Below are positions 44,776-54,455 of a DNA stretch of 64,000 bases, piece after piece. Where the stretch lies: the NCBI GenBank assembly GCA_021464415.1, contig CM038467.1, positions 46,003,715 through 46,067,714 of the forward strand, in the 5' to 3' direction. The stretch's first letter is position 1; each line of letters opens with the position of its first letter. Under the pieces are notes generated by a model. The model saw only the letters and a list, made by a program, of their open reading frames with translations. It was not told the DNA's origin and ran no database searches. The position numbers and the translations under genes were made by a program. The DNA comes from Lonicera japonica. Taxonomy: Eukaryota; Streptophyta; Magnoliopsida; Dipsacales; Caprifoliaceae.

Positions 44776-47700
44776 ATGGCTTTCTCGAGACTACTCTCGA
44801 TTTTTGTATTCATGATGATGGGGGGGCCGCCAGAAGGAGGGGGGGCGCCGGAGCTGCTCCCGGGAGATGAGATGGAGTCGATTACGGCGATGATGGATAG
44901 GCGCTTTATCTGTGCGCCACATCACGATGACTGGGAGGGCGTGGCCTGGGAGGGGCCGCTGGGGGCAGACGGATCCCTACAGCGGGCGATGTACCGCGAC
45001 ATGCCACTGATCTCACCAGGAGAGGGACGAGAGTGGCTACTGATGGAGCCTGCGGCACACGAGATTCGCCGCCGTACTCGGGTATGCTCTAATTTCTGTT
45101 ATTTACATGATGTGATTTTTTGAAAAAATGCAATGTCATGATATGCATGAAATGTGATAAATTTAATAATTACTTGCCATAGTAAACATACTTAATATAA
45201 CTAATATTTTTCTGAAAACATGTATTATCTGGTATTAACTTAAAAAAACCAATTCTAATATTGAAAACATGTGATGTGACAGAGGAGTGGACGTTGCCGT
45301 GGTATCACACGTGCCGCTCCAGAGTTGCGAGATCAGCTACCCCCGTTGGTGAGGGCGTACTTGAGCGCGACCCCATTCGGACGATTCATCGAGGTGCTGC
45401 CCGGCGGAGAGTTTCAGCGATCGGTGAGTCTGCCTTCGGTATTAGGGGAGAGATGGTGGGACACGACGCATACCTTCCATTGGAGTTGGGGAGAGATGAC
45501 GCTGACCCCAGAGGACGTGTTCGTGCTGACGGGACTACCATTCGGAGGAGAGGCATTGGCGCCCAGCCCTCGGTTACGAGTCACACTAGATGGGATGGGC
45601 GAGGCGCTAGGTTGGAGGCCGAGCCGGCTGGTGGCGGATGGGATACCTCACACGGCGATGGTTCAGCACATCGAGGCAGAGAGTGAGAGGTTTGGAGATG
45701 GACCGATGACACGGCAGGAGGTCCGGCAGTTATCACGGTGCTTTCTGCTATTGATGATACATGACTTTTTCTACGCGCGTGGTGGCGACAATCTGCGATT
45801 ATGGTGGCTACCTTACTTGCGACATTTCGACCAGCTGTGCACATTCGCATGGGGAGGATATGTGCTGGCGGTGCTGTACGAGTCGATGGATTTGGTGTGC
45901 CGGCATATGGAGCTTAATCATCGCGGACTGGTCACGCTTTGGGAGGTAATTACTTAAATTAAATCTCAAATTTTTCTTTTTATAAAAATCAGTTGACTAT
46001 TTAAATAAAAAAATTGACGGTTTTAAAAATTGTGGTTATTTGCGACAGATGTGGTTCATTGCGCATACCTATCAGGGGATCGGGCAGATCCATCTGCACC
46101 CGACCTTCGCAGACGAGTTCCCTCTCTTCAGACGGTACTACAGCGGGAACATGGTCGGGGTGTATCGATATCTGACCCCTGACGTCAGTGCGGGCGACGT
46201 CTCAGGTCTCCAGCTAGATCAGGTATGAGTTTAAATAAAACTTAAATTATTTTTGAAAAAATAAAGTTGTGTTATTTACAGTGTATGTGGCAGGTTCAGT
46301 GGAGTCCTTGGCCTGCATTCGTGACGCAGCAGTGGGGGTATGCTGATGCACTGGCGGCTGCTCGTTCAAGGCGATTGTTTTTGCACGAGTATGGCGCTGC
46401 ATTCTACCTGGGGGAGCGCGTGGTGCAGCAGCACACTCCTGGGTTAGGCTTTAGAGTTCCGGCCTGGCCTCCAGCGGCGATGAGGCGGCCGAGCACGCTA
46501 GCTGCAGAGGAGCGGGCTTTGTTCTTGGGAGGTGTCCCGATCGATGGCTTGCTGGTGGAGGGAGAGTACGGGACATTCGCGCACCGTTACTTGATGAGGG
46601 AGATGAGGGGAGTTCGCGGGAGGGCGATATATGCGAGGTATGCTGCACTCGGGGGAGACCCACTATTCATCCGGGGGCAGCTCTACATCTCACAGCATGT
46701 TCCGTACCAGCCTATTCCTGCGCCGAACCGGAGGGCGAAGGGGATTGCGGATTCGGACGACGAGGATCCGCATGGAGATAGGGATGAGGAGCCACAGGTG
46801 GAGGAGGAAGAGGAGGATGGAGGGTCGGAGGAGGTGCCTCTGGGAGGGGGCAATGGTGGGGCATCCCCAGTTGGACCAAGTGGGGGAGTGGCTGAGGAGC
46901 CGGCTGTCGCAGTCTCACCTGGGCGAGGTAGGGCCACACGGGGTGGGAGGAGTCCAGTCGGAGGACGGAGCCCGGTATCGAGGCCGCCTATCCCACCAGC
47001 CATGGCGGGGAGGACACCGCAGTTGTCGTCGGAGGATATGCGGCAGATGCTGGAGTCGGCGCAGACACCCGGGGACGTGGGTCGATGTCGGGATCATCGC
47101 CTGTATATGGGCCGGGAGACATGGATTGGGCTCAGCACGTGTCCTTCTCGCCGTTGCTGCGTACGCCTGTTGGGTCGCCGGGTGCCGGGTCAGTGGGGCT
47201 GAGGCCGTATTCACTATCTACCCCTTCGTCAGGAGCTGCTCGCGGTATCGTCTTCCGGGAGTTGGGAGAGAGGGAGGCGCAGTTGGGGGCGGAGATAGGT
47301 ATAGGACAGGCTCCGGTAGACGAGACTGGCGACAAAGGGAAGGGGAAGGCAGTGGCGCCCGAGTCAGAGACAGGAGAGGATACCGGGGAGGACATTCCCC
47401 CTGTGGGCGGAGCTAGTGGAGCCGGTCCGTCGCAGGCTCCGGCGGGTGGGGCGTTGGCGTCTTACTCGATCCCAGAGTACCCCCGCGATATACCATACGT
47501 GGATCTTGGTTTACCCAAACAATACCGGATCCCTGATGTACCGGTAAGCGATGATCGGATGGGGGCCCTAGCACACGTCTCTGGCGATGAGGTAAGGTTT
47601 CTTCTCTTCTAAAAAGTTTAGTACAAGTGTTAGTTTATGAAATGGTACTGACTGGTAATTTGGTTTTAGCAGAGAGGTTCATTCCTACTTCGCGAGGTGG

Positions 47701-48002
47701 CTGAGTTGCTGAAGAGCTACTTTAACGCGTATGGACTGCTGGCGTTTGCGGCTCCTCTCCCGATGGAGTATATGGGGCGGTATAGCAGGCGCTTGGCGGG
47801 AGATACATCTGCTACCTACAATCCTTCTCGCTCGCGGTCCCGGTCGGTGGCGCCTTCCCATTCGGTCCAGCAGTCGAGGCGCACCTCTCGGCTTGCTCCT
47901 TCTTATCATGGCGAGGGCCGTGCAGTTTCGGAGAGTCCCGCGGAGGGAGCTGGAGAGACAGAAGCGAAACGACCGCGTACGATGGATCCTCCCCAGCGTT
48001 GA
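44776..48002 (+). CDS. Antisense plant-mobile-domain protein 1 (five exons, one frameshift)
   Basis: The ATG at 44776 follows the TATA box. Exons by GT-AG signals, all phase 0: 44776-45081, 45283-45945, 46049-46222, 46282-47591, 47673-48002. Introns are AT-rich, exons strikingly GC-rich. Exons 2-4 hold the PMD/aminotransferase-like domain known from MAIN and MAIL1: RFIEVLPGGEF, WWDTTHTFHWSWGEMTLTPEDVFVLTGLP, then MWFIAHTYQGIGQIHLHP. The acidic low-complexity stretch (DDEDPHGDRDEE...) and Gly/Pro-rich region follow; exon 5 ends in an Arg/Ser-rich basic tail with KRPR, possibly nuclear-localising. Near 47083 exon 4 changes frame without splice signals, so there is an indel there (or a sequence error). 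The gene is antisense to D's genomic RNA. Arabidopsis PMD proteins act in gene regulation and TE silencing; function here is unknown. Confidence 0.75.
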
Positions 48003-48514
48003 TGGTTTGAGCGTTTGTTAGATTTTATTTAGAAAAAACATTTTAATTTAAGTTGTTAATTTAGTTGTAATTTGGTTTTAAAGAAGACTTTACTTATTTG
48101 AGTAGTTAATTTAAATGTTGATTTATCAGTACAATTGGCTTAATTTATTATGAATGAAATATTTGCGTTCTTTGGAGAAAACTTGTTTGTGGTGTTAAAA
48201 GTTAGAAAATTTATTGCGAATGTGGTTTGGGAGAAAAAGGTTATATATTATTTCGGCGAAAATCATTATGAACTTGATTAAAACAGAATGATTAGTTATC
48301 TAAGTTGGCAAACATATCATAAATGAGTGCGAAAGAGATTAATTACAAAAATAATTAAGTACGCGTGTTGGCAAGTGATTATTAAATTTATATGTATGCA
48401 AATGATGGATCGTTCTTTCTGAATAAAGTCTGGCAACATTCATATCATGATGTATTGTGAAGGAAATTTTGAAAAAACCAAGATTTTTGACTAAGGGGGA
48501 GAACCAACCGCACG
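48003..48514. other. Spacer between the two antisense PMD genes
   Basis: AT-rich non-coding DNA, likely containing the 3' UTR of PMD gene 1. No gene or strong motif seen apart from the start of the next promoter's CCGCACG units at about 48508. Confidence 0.5.
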
Positions 48515-48643
48515 CCCCACCCGCAAGGGGTAGCCGTACGGTTGGGAGGCAACCGTACGGTTGGCATCTAGCCGTACGGTTGGCAGCCAGCCGTACGGTT
48601 GGCAGCCAGCCGTACGGTTGGCCTGTGCAATCTTGCTATAAAA
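48515..48643 (+). promoter_or_regulatory. Promoter of antisense PMD gene 2: five 19-bp-spaced palindromes and TATA box
   Basis: CCGTACGG at 48534-48541, 48553-48560, 48572-48579, 48591-48598 and 48610-48617, with exact 19-bp period and consensus CCGTACGGTTGGCAGCCAG. TATAAAA follows at 48637-48643 and the ATG 90 bp later at 48733. This is the cleanest version of the array shared with the D LTRs, the E LTR and PMD gene 1. Confidence 0.75.
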
Positions 48644-48732
48644 GAGCGCGAATTTGTCCTTTTTTCCTCATCCAAATCACTATTCACTCTATCCTTCTAT
48701 CCTAAAAGTAGATTGCCTTTTCTTCTGCGGTC

Positions 48733-49857
48733 ATGTCTAGCTTTCTTTCTCATGATGCCTTTTCCCTTCTATCTGATTTCGTATCTCTGTCCGAGGCCGA
48801 CTGCGGTCTCAACTGGGGCGATCTGAGCCATTTGCACCGTTGGTGTTCCCATGACATTAATTTTTCTTTCTTGCTTGGTATTGCTGAGTTCTGGGATGCT
48901 GACGATCACTGCTTCCGTATCGGGTTAGACGAGCTCTGTCCGACAATCGAGGAGTTTACCTTGTTGATGCGCCAGGACCTCTCATGGCCGTTGGCGTCTT
49001 TGCGGGATTCTAGGAGCCCTCGGGTCATGCTAGCAGAGTTTCTGGGTTTACGAGAGAGTGAGTGCCGGGCCATGATTGTAGACGGTCGGCTTCACCTACG
49101 TCGCCTGGCTGATTTCTTCATGCAGCACGGTGATGATCCGGCCTATTATTCAGGTCGTACTGCTGCTTGTATGCTATTTACCTTTTCTCAGATGCTTTTA
49201 GTTACTGATGATGCTGTCATGGTTGATCCTTTGATTATTCGGGTTGTGTCTGAGGCTAGGCGTGGCCATTTGGTGACTCCCATCTTACTGGCGGAGACAC
49301 TAAATGGACTAGATGCTGTGGTTCAGTTACGACTTACTCACTTTCGAGGTAGCCCCTATCTGCTGTATATGTGGGTTACTGAGAGGTTTAGGTATCTGGG
49401 GACTCGACTTCCCTGGGATTCTCGGCACTTTTTCCTTCGCCCCGATTATGCCTTGTTCCAGCGTTTGTCATCTTATGACTGGGCGGTCCGTTTTTCGGAG
49501 TCGTCTATGTCGATTCGTTGGGATATCCCATGGTGGCGTATGAGGACTATGATTGTCAGTATGGGTGGGCAGAACTTTCTCCGATTCCGTGGTTTACGAG
49601 AGACATCGTTCTACATACCCAGCCGGTTGACTAGACAGTTTGGTCTTCCTCTGAGTATACCCCTCCCGTTGAGGGATTTTTCTTCGGTTGCCCTGCCGAT
49701 TACCTCGAGGCTGGATACGACCTTACGAGGTCTTTGGTCTACCCGCTTTGTCCGAAGGTTCCATGGGGAGAGTTTGGCACTACCCAAGTGGCCCGATCTG
49801 ACGTTGTACTGCACATTTGGCGTCGAGTTCGTCAGACCATCGAGCACGAGCCTATGA
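48733..49857 (+). CDS. Antisense PMD-related protein 2 (DUF7745-like), probable C-terminal frameshift
   Basis: A single open frame of 374 codons from the first ATG after the TATA box. Features FWDADDHCFRIGLDELCPTIEEFTLLM and VMLAEFLGLRESECRAM match the layout (FWD...F......PTIEE, then FLG) of DUF7745/PMD-related plant proteins, often found beside or within Tat elements. Later GRTAACMLFTFSQMLLV and GSPYLLYMWVTERF. The last about 40 residues lose protein-like character, while the next frame (49734-49964) carries a plausible C-terminus (IWRRVRQTIEHEP) ending at 49964, so a one-base shift near 49725-49750 is likely. No introns seen, unlike gene 1. Antisense to D genomic RNA. Function unknown; nuclear action is inferred from family only. 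Confidence 0.65.
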   Translation: MSSFLSHDAFSLLSDFVSLSEADCGLNWGDLSHLHRWCSHDINFSFLLGIAEFWDADDHCFRIGLDELCPTIEEFTLLMRQDLSWPLASLRDSRSPRVMLAEFLGLRESECRAMIVDGRLHLRRLADFFMQHGDDPAYYSGRTAACMLFTFSQMLLVTDDAVMVDPLIIRVVSEARRGHLVTPILLAETLNGLDAVVQLRLTHFRGSPYLLYMWVTERFRYLGTRLPWDSRHFFLRPDYALFQRLSSYDWAVRFSESSMSIRWDIPWWRMRTMIVSMGGQNFLRFRGLRETSFYIPSRLTRQFGLPLSIPLPLRDFSSVALPITSRLDTTLRGLWSTRFVRRFHGESLALPKWPDLTLYCTFGVEFVRPSSTSL

Positions 49858-49964
49858 TGATGCGGTGGTTTCGGTTTGCGAATGCGCATGTGACGGAGGA
49901 GACGGTACTTGCTTCGTATCAGACCATGGACCGAGAGAGGATCTTATATTCCGCCTCTGACTGA

Positions 49965-50193
49965 TGGTTTGGCTGGTTAGGTTAGGTTTGGTGTATTGCT
50001 TCTTTATGAAAGCTTTTTGTAGGAAGATTATGTAGGAGCTTGATGTATGTAGGTTATTTTTGTATGAAAGGACTTTGATTATATATATGGAAAATCTCTT
50101 TCTGCCTTGCTTTTGCTTCCAAACGGATGAATCTTATTTTGATGAATAGACCGGGCCTGCCATTCAGGTTGCCTACGTTTCCCCAGTTACACA

Positions 50194-50263
<70 letters not shown>

Positions 50264-50297
50264 GGGCTCAGGTCTCCGTAGTTCATGTATACAACTT
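49965..50297 (-). other. Conserved post-pol segment of element D with a 67-nt A-tract
   Basis: On the sense strand the pol stop is followed by GAACTACGGAGACCTGAGCCCC, interrupted here as two blocks by an A-run (plus-strand T-run 50196-50262), then GGGGAAACGTAGGCAACCTGA and GGCCCGGTCTATTC. Element E has the same blocks at 18650-18755 without the long A-run. This segment marks the border between pol and the antisense-gene region. Confidence 0.6.
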
Positions 50298-53200
50298 TTA
50301 CTGATAATACTTCTTCAGCCGATCGAGGTTGACAGGTGAGTTTAACTCTTGGCCATCAATGTCAGTAAGGAAAACGGCACCCCCGGATAGTATCTTAGTA
50401 ACAATGTAAGGGCCTGTCCATTTTGGCGAAAATTTTCCACGTGGGTCTCGAGCCGGCTCGCGAATCTCTTTGAGTATTAAGTCTCCAACTACGATATCTC
50501 TCTCTCGGATTTTCTTATTAAATGCTTTTGCAACACGCTTTTGGTACCCCTGATGTTGATAGGAGGCTTTCAATCGTTTTTCATCAATCATTGCCAATTC
50601 TTCATACCGAGCTTTTATCCAATCACTTTCGGTGATCTGATTTTCCAAGACAACCCTTAAAGAAGGTATTTCCATTTCCACTGGCAGAACTGCTTCCATT
50701 CCGTATGTGAGGGAGAAAGGTGTAGACCCCGTTGATACTCGTTCAGTGGTCCGATATCCCCAAAGTGCATACGGGAGTTTTTCGGGCCAATCTCTGCCGG
50801 ATTTTACCATCTTGCTAATGATGTTCTTTAAATTCTTGTTGGCGGCCTCAACAGCCCCATTAGTTTGTGGACGGTACGGGGAAGATTTGTGGCGTTTGAT
50901 CCCATATTCTTCCATAATCTCATTGGCTTCACCCTCAAAATGCGTACCATTATCGGATATGATCTCATGTGGTACCCCATATCGGCATATGATGTTATGT
51001 CGGATGAACCGTGCCACTTTCCGGGCATTCAAATCCTTGTAAGATTCTGCTTCAACCCATTTGGTGAAGTAGTCGATAGCGACCAAAATGTATTCATGCC
51101 CATTGCTTCCCTTTGGAGAAATCTTACCAATTATGTCGATACCCCAGATGGAAAACGGCCAAGGAGATGTCATGGGATATAATTCTTTTGGTGGGAGCTT
51201 CTGTGCCTTGGCATATATCTGACATTGGTGACACCCTTTGACGTAGTCAAAACAATCTTTTTGCATTGTTAACCAGTAATACCCTTGGCGAACTATCTTT
51301 CGTGCCAATGTGTGGCCGCTCATATGTGGACCACACTCTCCACTGTGGATTTGTTCCATCATTGCTCGGGACTTTTCCTCATTGAGGCATTGAAGGTGTA
51401 TACCGTCATCATTTCTTCGGTATAATTTTCCTGCGCAAATAATAAACCGGGATGCAAGACGGCGAAGCGTGACTCGAGTGGTTTTGTCAGCATGTGATGG
51501 GTATTCATTATGCTTGAGTAATTGCCAGATATCGTAGTACCAAACATTCTTGTCGATCTCATTTCCACATTCGACGTCGAGTGATAGGCAAAATACCGGA
51601 TTTATCCGCTTCTGAATTTGAATCTGAATTTCCTCTCTCTCCCCCGGAATTTCAATCATCGAGGCTAGAGTGGCCAATGCATCGGCAAAATTGTTCTGTG
51701 TTCTTGGGATGTAGAAGAACTCAATACAGTCAAATTTCTCCGAAGTTTCTTCGAGTTGGGCTAAAAAAGGCATGAGTTTCTCCTCTTTGATCTTCCACTT
51801 CTTCAGTATCTGATGGATAATTAGGGCAGAGTCCCCAAATACCTGAATTTTACGGACCCCTTTCTGCAAAGCAATTTCTAACCCGACAATGCAAGCCTCG
51901 TATTCTGCGATGTTGTTAGTACAGGGAAATTCCAAACGGAAGGACATAGGGGCATGGGTCTGATCTGGAGAAATTAACAGGATCCCGATTCCATTCCCAT
52001 TTCGATTACAAGCACCATCGAAGTACATTTTCCATTCATTATCTTTCGTGATCTCCATGATACCCTCGTCGGGAAATTCGAATTCTTGTAGTTCGATGTC
52101 GATGATAGGATTCGCAGCTAAGTGATCCGCTATGACTTGTCCTTTAACCGCTTTTTGGGTTATGTATGAGATGTCAAATTCTGATAGCAAAAACACCCAT
52201 TTAGCCATTCTGTTGGTCAGTACAGGTTTCTCGAACAAGTATCGCAAGGGATCCAGGCGAGAGATCAAGATTACCGAGAAAACCAACATGTAATGCCGCA
52301 GCTTTTGAGTGGCCCAAACCAAGGAAGCACAGGATTTCTCTAACGGTGTGTAATTTTGTTCTCCCGGAGAAAGCTTTTTGCTGAGATAATATATTGCTTG
52401 TTCGGTCTTTGTCTTCAACAAATGTTGAGCTAACATTGCCCCTACCGAAGAATTGTTGACTGACATGTATAATATCAGCGGAATGCCCACTCGAGGAGGT
52501 GCTAGGATTGGTGGGTTGGACAAATATTGTTTTATCTTCTCAAATGCTTCTTGGCATTGTTCGTTCCATTGCCCATCTGAACTCTTTTGAAGTAGCTTGA
52601 AAATTGGCTCACATGTTTGAGTCAACTGTGAAATAAATCTGCTGATGAACTGTAATCTTCCGAGGAAACCCCGTATTTCTTTTTCGGTTTTAGGGGCTGG
52701 CATTTCTTGAATAGCTTTAACCTTTGCTGGATCAACCTCGATTCCCTTTCGGCTAACTATATACCCCAGCATCTTGCCTTTGGTGACCCCGAATACACAT
52801 TTCTGAGGATTCAAACGCATTTGAAATTGCATAAGCCGCTCAAAGAAGACACGCAGAGTTTCCACATGACTTGCCCGATCTAAGGATTTGATGATCATGT
52901 CGTCGACATACACTTCTACTTCCTTATGTATCATATCATGGAATAGAGTTGTTGCGGCTCGCTGATATGTGGCCCCGGCATTTTTCAACCCAAATGGCAT
53001 GACGGTGTAACAATAAGTACCCCATGGCGTGATGAAGGCTGTTTTTTCTTGATGGTCAGGATGCATTTTGATTTGATTATACCCAGCAAATCCGTCAACG
53101 AACGATTTTAAAGCATGATTTGCAGTGTTATCAACAATGAGATCAATATTGGGCAGTGGAAAATCATCTTTTGGACATGCAGCATTTAAATTGCGATAAT

Positions 53201-54455
53201 CGACACAAACCCGTACCTTGCCATTGGCTTTCGGTACCGGCACCACGTTGGCCAGCCAAGTAGGGTATTCAACAACTCGTATGAATCCGACATCCAATTG
53301 TTTTGTGACCTCTTCCTTTACCTTGAGTGACCACTCAGGTACTAGTTTCCTTAACTTTTGCTTGATGGGTTTACATTCGGGTTTAGTGTGTATTTCATGC
53401 ATCACAATGTTGGCATCTAAACCCGGCATATCAGCGTATGACCAAGCGAAAACATTAACAAACTTTTTCAACAAATTTTCTAAGTCTGTTTTTTCATCAT
53501 GGCTTAATTCGGCCCCAATTTTTATCTCTTTTTTGTCTTCCTTTGTTCCCAAATTTATTGTGACCGTGTCCCCTTCCATAGGTTGTATTCTTTGTTCATC
53601 ATTTAAATTTTCATTCATACTTTCAACATCACAAGAATCAAAGTAAGGGGAAACATTGGCAATTTTATTGATAGAAATATCCTTTGGTACAGATAACATA
53701 CATTCTAAATTTCGTACATTTTTATCAACATTCCTTTCTCTTTTCTTCTTCCATTCTTCCACGGGACGTATAAGGTGTACAGGATCCCCGAGACAGTCTT
53801 CCTCAATTGCCATAACCTCAAACATGTCGCCCAGCATATCTTCCTCTTCAAGTGGTTCGACAGGTGGCCGGGTGATCTTTAACCGAGACGAAAAAGTGTG
53901 AGTAAACCCTTCACTGATATACAAGTCTTCTTCAAAAAAGATTTCTAACCCTGGTTGTCGCTTGCCTTCCTCGTTTACCCATGGTTCCTGAAACCCGCAG
54001 TAAGGAAAGTTTTCCCCCTCTTTTATAAACCACCCGTTTAACGAACTATCGGCGGATACGGTGCTCTTCATCCGGCTAACATTTCCCATATACCCCAATC
54101 CAGCGAAAGGACTCGGTTGTTGGTGTGGTTCGATCATTTGTGCGATGCCAGCTTGATATTTTCCCAAACCGATCCCTGGTAAAAATTCCATTTTTCTCAT
54201 CATCTTTATCACTTGCTTATTCATTGTGGCCATGTCATCGGGGGGCAGATAGTCCATGGTCTGTGTGGTAAGAGTTTGAACCTTCGGTTCATACGAAAAT
54301 CCTCCGAGTTGGACATCCTGGCTCCCAATTCCTAGTACAGGCGAGTTTTTCGGCGTTATTGTTCTTTCAGGATCGCCTTTAACAATGATGACGTCTCCGT
54401 TGAAAGGTATTTTTATTTTTTTGATGAAGTGAGGAGGGGAGTGCCCCAACCTCAT
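50298..54455 (-). CDS. pol: Pol of element D: G-patch, RT, RNase H, archaeal-type RNase H, integrase (1385 codons)
   Basis: Intact polyprotein. Residues: G-patch-like segment about 88-124 (MEFLPGIGLGKY ... GLGYMG); RT about 370-600 with VCVDYRNLN, GFAGYNQI and YVDD 516-519; a first RNase H about 655-780; then a second RNase H with catalytic D813, E851, D875 and D925 (YFDGACNRNG, NNIAEYEA, FGDSALII, NNFADALA), the dual RNase H of Tat elements; integrase zinc finger (H1044, H1048, C1075, C1078) and core D1107, D1168, E1203, with a C-terminal GPYIV domain. It overlaps gag-protease by 77 nt in another phase; the natural frame change lies at an A7 run near 54414-54422, so the nominal Met is not the real start. 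Makes and inserts cDNA. Confidence 0.92.
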   Translation of the reverse strand: MRLGHSPPHFIKKIKIPFNGDVIIVKGDPERTITPKNSPVLGIGSQDVQLGGFSYEPKVQTLTTQTMDYLPPDDMATMNKQVIKMMRKMEFLPGIGLGKYQAGIAQMIEPHQQPSPFAGLGYMGNVSRMKSTVSADSSLNGWFIKEGENFPYCGFQEPWVNEEGKRQPGLEIFFEEDLYISEGFTHTFSSRLKITRPPVEPLEEEDMLGDMFEVMAIEEDCLGDPVHLIRPVEEWKKKRERNVDKNVRNLECMLSVPKDISINKIANVSPYFDSCDVESMNENLNDEQRIQPMEGDTVTINLGTKEDKKEIKIGAELSHDEKTDLENLLKKFVNVFAWSYADMPGLDANIVMHEIHTKPECKPIKQKLRKLVPEWSLKVKEEVTKQLDVGFIRVVEYPTWLANVVPVPKANGKVRVCVDYRNLNAACPKDDFPLPNIDLIVDNTANHALKSFVDGFAGYNQIKMHPDHQEKTAFITPWGTYCYTVMPFGLKNAGATYQRAATTLFHDMIHKEVEVYVDDMIIKSLDRASHVETLRVFFERLMQFQMRLNPQKCVFGVTKGKMLGYIVSRKGIEVDPAKVKAIQEMPAPKTEKEIRGFLGRLQFISRFISQLTQTCEPIFKLLQKSSDGQWNEQCQEAFEKIKQYLSNPPILAPPRVGIPLILYMSVNNSSVGAMLAQHLLKTKTEQAIYYLSKKLSPGEQNYTPLEKSCASLVWATQKLRHYMLVFSVILISRLDPLRYLFEKPVLTNRMAKWVFLLSEFDISYITQKAVKGQVIADHLAANPIIDIELQEFEFPDEGIMEITKDNEWKMYFDGACNRNGNGIGILLISPDQTHAPMSFRLEFPCTNNIAEYEACIVGLEIALQKGVRKIQVFGDSALIIHQILKKWKIKEEKLMPFLAQLEETSEKFDCIEFFYIPRTQNNFADALATLASMIEIPGEREEIQIQIQKRINPVFCLSLDVECGNEIDKNVWYYDIWQLLKHNEYPSHADKTTRVTLRRLASRFIICAGKLYRRNDDGIHLQCLNEEKSRAMMEQIHSGECGPHMSGHTLARKIVRQGYYWLTMQKDCFDYVKGCHQCQIYAKAQKLPPKELYPMTSPWPFSIWGIDIIGKISPKGSNGHEYILVAIDYFTKWVEAESYKDLNARKVARFIRHNIICRYGVPHEIISDNGTHFEGEANEIMEEYGIKRHKSSPYRPQTNGAVEAANKNLKNIISKMVKSGRDWPEKLPYALWGYRTTERVSTGSTPFSLTYGMEAVLPVEMEIPSLRVVLENQITESDWIKARYEELAMIDEKRLKASYQHQGYQKRVAKAFNKKIRERDIVVGDLILKEIREPARDPRGKFSPKWTGPYIVTKILSGGAVFLTDIDGQELNSPVNLDRLKKYYQ

